Shown here: positions 61,703-64,000 of the stretch, piece by piece
How the letters are laid out: each line of letters begins with the position of its first letter
How positions within the stretch are numbered: the stretch's first letter is position 1
NCBI GenBank assembly: GCA_016286535.1
Contig: JAEESZ010000006.1
Span: forward strand, 158,266-222,265
Direction of reading: 5' to 3'
DNA length: 64,000 bases
From: Treponema sp.
GTDB lineage: Bacteria > Spirochaetota > Spirochaetia > Treponematales > Treponemataceae
The notes under the pieces: model-generated
Told to the model about the DNA's origin: nothing
What the model saw: the letters and a program-made list of their open reading frames with translations, nothing else
The model's database searches: none
Program-made: the position numbers and the translations under genes

Positions 61703-62557
61703 ATGAAAGCAACTAAACGAATACGGCATTTTCATGATTCTCTTACACCTAAAGAAAAATCGATTATTGAAGGTGAAATATATGAATGCTACTGTTATGA
61801 GAAAATTGTAAATAAATATCAAGATTTTAAGTTTATTCGTTTAGAAGAGAACAAGTCTAAAAAAGATGGATTTTATATTTCTGCTGCTGGAAGTTTATGT
61901 TATCAGTCATCTTTAATTGATTTAGGCGAGTTTGATATTATCGGCTTTGATTTAAAAGGAAATGTCCATTGGTATGAAATAACCAAGCAAAAAGTTAATC
62001 TTGCTTTCGTAGAAGATAAGCTTAAGCGTAAAAAAGAATTAATGAGCAAACTGTTCGGTAAATATAATTTATATTTAGTTATTCCAGAAGAAAAAAATCA
62101 ATTATCAGGACTTGCAAATATCTTATATATTCCAGAACCTGATTATACAAATCTAATTAAACAAGAATATAATTTCAATTTTAAGAGTAATAATTTTATA
62201 GATTTAGATTATCTAAATAAAAAGATTCAAAAATATGATTACCTTAAAGATTTAATGCATCGTTCAAAAATCTTTTTCCAGAATAAGAACTCAAATTATA
62301 ATTCATTCTTATTCGAAAGATTATATGATTTGGATAATATGCATAAAGATTCGTTTTCATATTACAACGTAGAAAAAAAATGTTTTGGTATTATAGAAAT
62401 TAAAGACGGCAAAATCTTTAAGGATGGAAAACAAGTTAAAGGCATAAAAGCTGCTCATAAAGAGATTACTCAAATTAGAAATATAAAATTATTGGAACAA
62501 AAAAAACTACAGAAAAAAAATACCCTAAAAAATAAAAAAAACAATCAAAAAAAATAA
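61703..62557 (+). CDS. orphan protein with a possible PD-(D/E)XK nuclease-like core
   Basis: 284 residues, very Lys/Asn rich and AT rich, unlike the housekeeping genes. Around residues 75-100, DLGEFDIIGFDLKGNVHWYEITKQK (cited in two parts here: EFDIIGF and WYEITKQK) has the acidic-strand-then-E..K arrangement of PD-(D/E)XK folds, but the spacing E-x-x-K is off, so activity is doubtful. Strand KYNLYLVIPE follows, as in such folds. The C-terminal tail is a basic Lys/Asn run. No Shine-Dalgarno. Function unknown. Confidence 0.6.
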   Translation: MKATKRIRHFHDSLTPKEKSIIEGEIYECYCYEKIVNKYQDFKFIRLEENKSKKDGFYISAAGSLCYQSSLIDLGEFDIIGFDLKGNVHWYEITKQKVNLAFVEDKLKRKKELMSKLFGKYNLYLVIPEEKNQLSGLANILYIPEPDYTNLIKQEYNFNFKSNNFIDLDYLNKKIQKYDYLKDLMHRSKIFFQNKNSNYNSFLFERLYDLDNMHKDSFSYYNVEKKCFGIIEIKDGKIFKDGKQVKGIKAAHKEITQIRNIKLLEQKKLQKKNTLKNKKNNQKK

Positions 62558-62572
62558 AACTTTTAATACTGC

Positions 62573-62605
62573 CTATCAATCCCTGATAGTGTCATAGTTT
62601 ATATT
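62573..62605 (+). promoter_or_regulatory. promoter module 1: inverted repeat plus -10 box
   Basis: CTATCA-ATCCC-TGATAG (62573-62589) followed by GTGT, with TATATT at 62600-62605. The repeat takes the place of the -35 box. It precedes the 93-residue gene, which starts at 62626 after AAGAGG. Confidence 0.6.
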
Positions 62606-62625
62606 TCCATATAAGAGGTTTCTAT

Positions 62626-62907
62626 ATGGAAAACGAACTTTACTATATCGAAGATTTTACAGTCGTTAGAAATCAGAACATATTTCACCGGAGCAATGAA
62701 GATGAATGGAAATATGTTGGAACTTGGGGTGATTTACTTGAATCTAAATCGAAACAATTAATTCAAGCAAATTTGGCATCCAAAGATATATCAAGTCTTT
62801 TTATTGCTTTTGGACATTATACATCCACGTTAGAAATTATCAAGCAAAATCTTATAAATCGTAACAAATATATTCTACATGAAAATCTGAAAAAAAATAA
62901 AAGTTAA
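62626..62907 (+). CDS. small orphan protein in the FliG-like gene cluster
   Basis: 93 residues, soluble, no recognised domain. N-terminal half strand-rich with aromatic residues (YYIEDFTVVRNQNIFH, EWKYVGTWG), C-terminal half helical and basic. Good Shine-Dalgarno (AAGAGG, 8 nt spacing). It shares promoter architecture with the FliG-like gene downstream, so it is probably co-regulated with it and may be a partner or regulator (inference). Confidence 0.65.
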   Translation: MENELYYIEDFTVVRNQNIFHRSNEDEWKYVGTWGDLLESKSKQLIQANLASKDISSLFIAFGHYTSTLEIIKQNLINRNKYILHENLKKNKS

Positions 62908-62915
62908 ATTTCAGC

Positions 62916-62949
62916 CTATCAAACCGTGATAGTGTGCGCATGTTAGAAT
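62916..62949 (+). promoter_or_regulatory. promoter module 2: inverted repeat plus -10 box
   Basis: CTATCA-AACCG-TGATAG (62916-62932), again followed by GTGT, with TAGAAT at 62944-62949. The distance from repeat to -10 is within 1 bp of that in module 1. It precedes the FliG-like gene. Confidence 0.6.
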
Positions 62950-62976
62950 AAAAAAAGAAGCAAGGAGGAAATGCTT

Positions 62977-63708
62977 ATGAAAACAAAGAAAATCAACTCT
63001 AATGAAATCGCAGAATCAAAAGTAGTTAATGCAATGGGGGATATCACAAGAGCTACAAAGAAAGCTCTTATGGATTATGTAATCGGCATGTATCTTGTAA
63101 GTTTTGCAAAAGTAATTGCATATCTTGGTGCAGAGTCAGATGAAGGAAAAGACTTGCTTTCTGGAATGGATGATAAAACAAGAAATACGGTACTTTCCTT
63201 TTCGAAAGATTTCACAAAAACAGATTCAAAAGTAACTGCTGAAGTTGAACATATTCTGACTGCTTCTGGTATGGAATTGGAAGAAGATTACAAAGTCATA
63301 AAAAAATATCTTTTTCATACTTCTAATATATTTGCAGAAAAAACTATAAAAGACTTCCGAGAAGAAACACCTATATTCCAGAAAAAACTTAATAAGTGCA
63401 TATTCAATTTCGATGACATACTCATGCTTGATGATCGGGCAATCCAAAAGATTCTTCAAAAAGTAGATCAGCAGACACTGGCAAAAGCTTTGAAAGGTAC
63501 TGATACCGAGATACAAGCTAAGTTCTTCCGTAATATGAGCCGCCGAACAGCTTCTATGCTTAAAGAAGATATGGAATGGATGGGTCCTGTTCGTTTATCT
63601 GATGTAGAAAACTGCCAGTCAGAAATACTTAAAATCATTTTTCGTCTGGAAGATAAAGGTGAAATTATAATCAGCAAGATTCGTATTTCAGATATTCTTG
63701 TTGATTAA
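62977..63708 (+). CDS. FliG-like protein: middle and C-terminal motor domains without the N-terminal domain
   Basis: 243 residues against about 335-345 for FliG. I chose the ATG at 62977 (8 nt after AAGGAGG) over the one at 62971 (2 nt). Residues ~36-103 resemble FliG-M; the EHPQ motif that binds FliM is not present. Residues 144-235 match FliG-C closely: FNFDDILMLDDRAIQKIL, LAKALKGTD, FFRNMSRRTASML, MGPVRLSDVE. The charges that drive torque in FliG (K264, R281, D288, D289, R297 in E. coli) correspond to K173, R190, E197, D198 and R206 with identical spacing. The MS-ring-binding N-terminal domain is absent. Inferred role: a motor-like switch protein of the mobile element, or a competitor for the host motor. 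Confidence 0.88.
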   Translation: MKTKKINSNEIAESKVVNAMGDITRATKKALMDYVIGMYLVSFAKVIAYLGAESDEGKDLLSGMDDKTRNTVLSFSKDFTKTDSKVTAEVEHILTASGMELEEDYKVIKKYLFHTSNIFAEKTIKDFREETPIFQKKLNKCIFNFDDILMLDDRAIQKILQKVDQQTLAKALKGTDTEIQAKFFRNMSRRTASMLKEDMEWMGPVRLSDVENCQSEILKIIFRLEDKGEIIISKIRISDILVD

Positions 63709-63722
63709 TTTGGGAGGTTTAT

Positions 63723-64000
63723 ATGAAAAAAATCTTAAAATCTATAAGAGAGTTATTACCTCTTTTCGCATTAAGCTTATTATTTGCACTATTATTTGCT
63801 CCACTTCCTGCAGTAGTTATAGAAATCCTTATCTTCTTTGATTATTGTTTTGCTTTATATCTTTTTATAGAAACTCATCAAAAGAAGAAGGCTAACTTAT
63901 TCAAATTTCTAAGATTAATTCAATTCTTTTGTCTTCTAAATTGTTCTGCTGCAATTGCTTCAATTCGTTCATTTCTATGTATAACAAGTATTGAAGATCA
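63723..64000 (+). CDS. divergent FlhA-like (flagellar/type III export) membrane protein, N-terminal part
   Basis: First 92 residues only; it continues past the window. Shine-Dalgarno GGGAGG, 14 nt after the FliG-like stop, so co-transcribed with it. Residues 11-49 form two membrane helices around APLPAVVIEIL; FlhA/SctV proteins have a PLP motif at this place, followed by ILD-type strand, helix, a short basic loop (HQKKKANLFKF), another helix and a late Arg (here ASIRSFL, Arg82). The match is weak but ordered, and the neighbour supports it. A generic membrane protein is the alternative. Confidence 0.55.
   Translation, partial: MKKILKSIRELLPLFALSLLFALLFAPLPAVVIEILIFFDYCFALYLFIETHQKKKANLFKFLRLIQFFCLLNCSAAIASIRSFLCITSIED

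Larger units (their letters stand above)
58343..64000 (+). mobile_element. putative integrative element at tRNA-Arg (right end outside window)
   Basis: Evidence: a tyrosine recombinase begins 232 bp after a tRNA 3' end and reads away from it. Composition then shifts, with GC-rich structured non-coding DNA (59945-61028) followed by very AT-rich orphan genes (61703-63708), and none of the genes beyond is housekeeping. I found no second copy of the tRNA-Arg 3' end inside the window, so the far boundary is not located. No transfer or replication genes are seen yet. Confidence 0.6.

Noticed and set aside
59945..62950. Integron-type gene cassette array
   Set aside because: Small genes with repeats between them looked suggestive, but the repeats lack attC core sites and the recombinase is not an IntI type.

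Overview
The window looks like chromosomal DNA from a host-associated (gut or rumen type) Treponema. This rests on the AT-rich coding style, Treponema-like lipoproteins (spirochaete lipoboxes at 30950-34255 and 47494-48249), a CBS/DRTGG-type manganese pyrophosphatase, a short methionine synthase with a separate reactivation protein, uronate and xylan catabolism genes, and, in the last kilobase, proteins resembling flagellar FliG and FlhA. Species is not determinable from sequence reading alone.

Layout. 1-3625: a cut-off sugar-type solute-binding protein, an AraC regulator, a secreted jelly-roll-like protein and a LacI regulator. 3648-6720: a dapA-add-asd operon whose promoter overlaps a palindrome next to the divergent lacI. 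6721-7109: repeats and hairpins only. 7110-16268: a tight seven-gene minus-strand operon (argS, an RCK channel-like protein, a cyclic-nucleotide-binding protein, an ion transporter, rsgA, mutS2, a methyltransferase). 16433-18367: ptsN, an unknown gene and a lytic transglycosylase. 18443-23314: Entner-Doudoroff/uronate genes kdgK and kdgA and the two-piece methionine synthase. 23343-29048: an RND efflux operon. 29163-34255: a Rel-type protein and a 1101-residue lipoprotein. 34329-34773: two tRNAs and tRNA-derived repeats. 34846-57926: mostly housekeeping genes (dacF-like, asnS, guaA, ppaC, galK, clpP, a purF-like gene, a zinc peptidase), ending with an acetylesterase/GH43 pair for hemicellulose.

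58049-58342 is a tRNA-Ser, tRNA-Ser, tRNA-Arg cluster. It is followed at once by a tyrosine recombinase and more than 5 kb of accessory DNA that runs off the window: structured GC-rich non-coding DNA, a 78-residue orphan, a nuclease-like orphan, a 93-residue orphan, a FliG-like protein without the N-terminal domain but with every torque-helix charge kept, and the start of a divergent FlhA-like membrane protein. The last three genes are led by two near-identical promoter modules in which a 17-bp inverted repeat takes the place of the -35 box. This putative integrative element carrying flagellar-motor and export paralogues is the best candidate for an undescribed system.

A second, genome-scale observation is that many genes here (ptsN, clpP, the PHP gene, ppaC, the metH activation gene, both genes diverging at 47.4 kb, the GH43 gene, lacI and the 61029 gene) have their ATG only 6-7 nt after a -10 box, so their mRNAs should be leaderless. 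Other notable points are a PurF homologue without its catalytic cysteine, a Rel protein with a broken HD motif, and a channel with a non-canonical selectivity filter beside a cyclic-nucleotide sensor.
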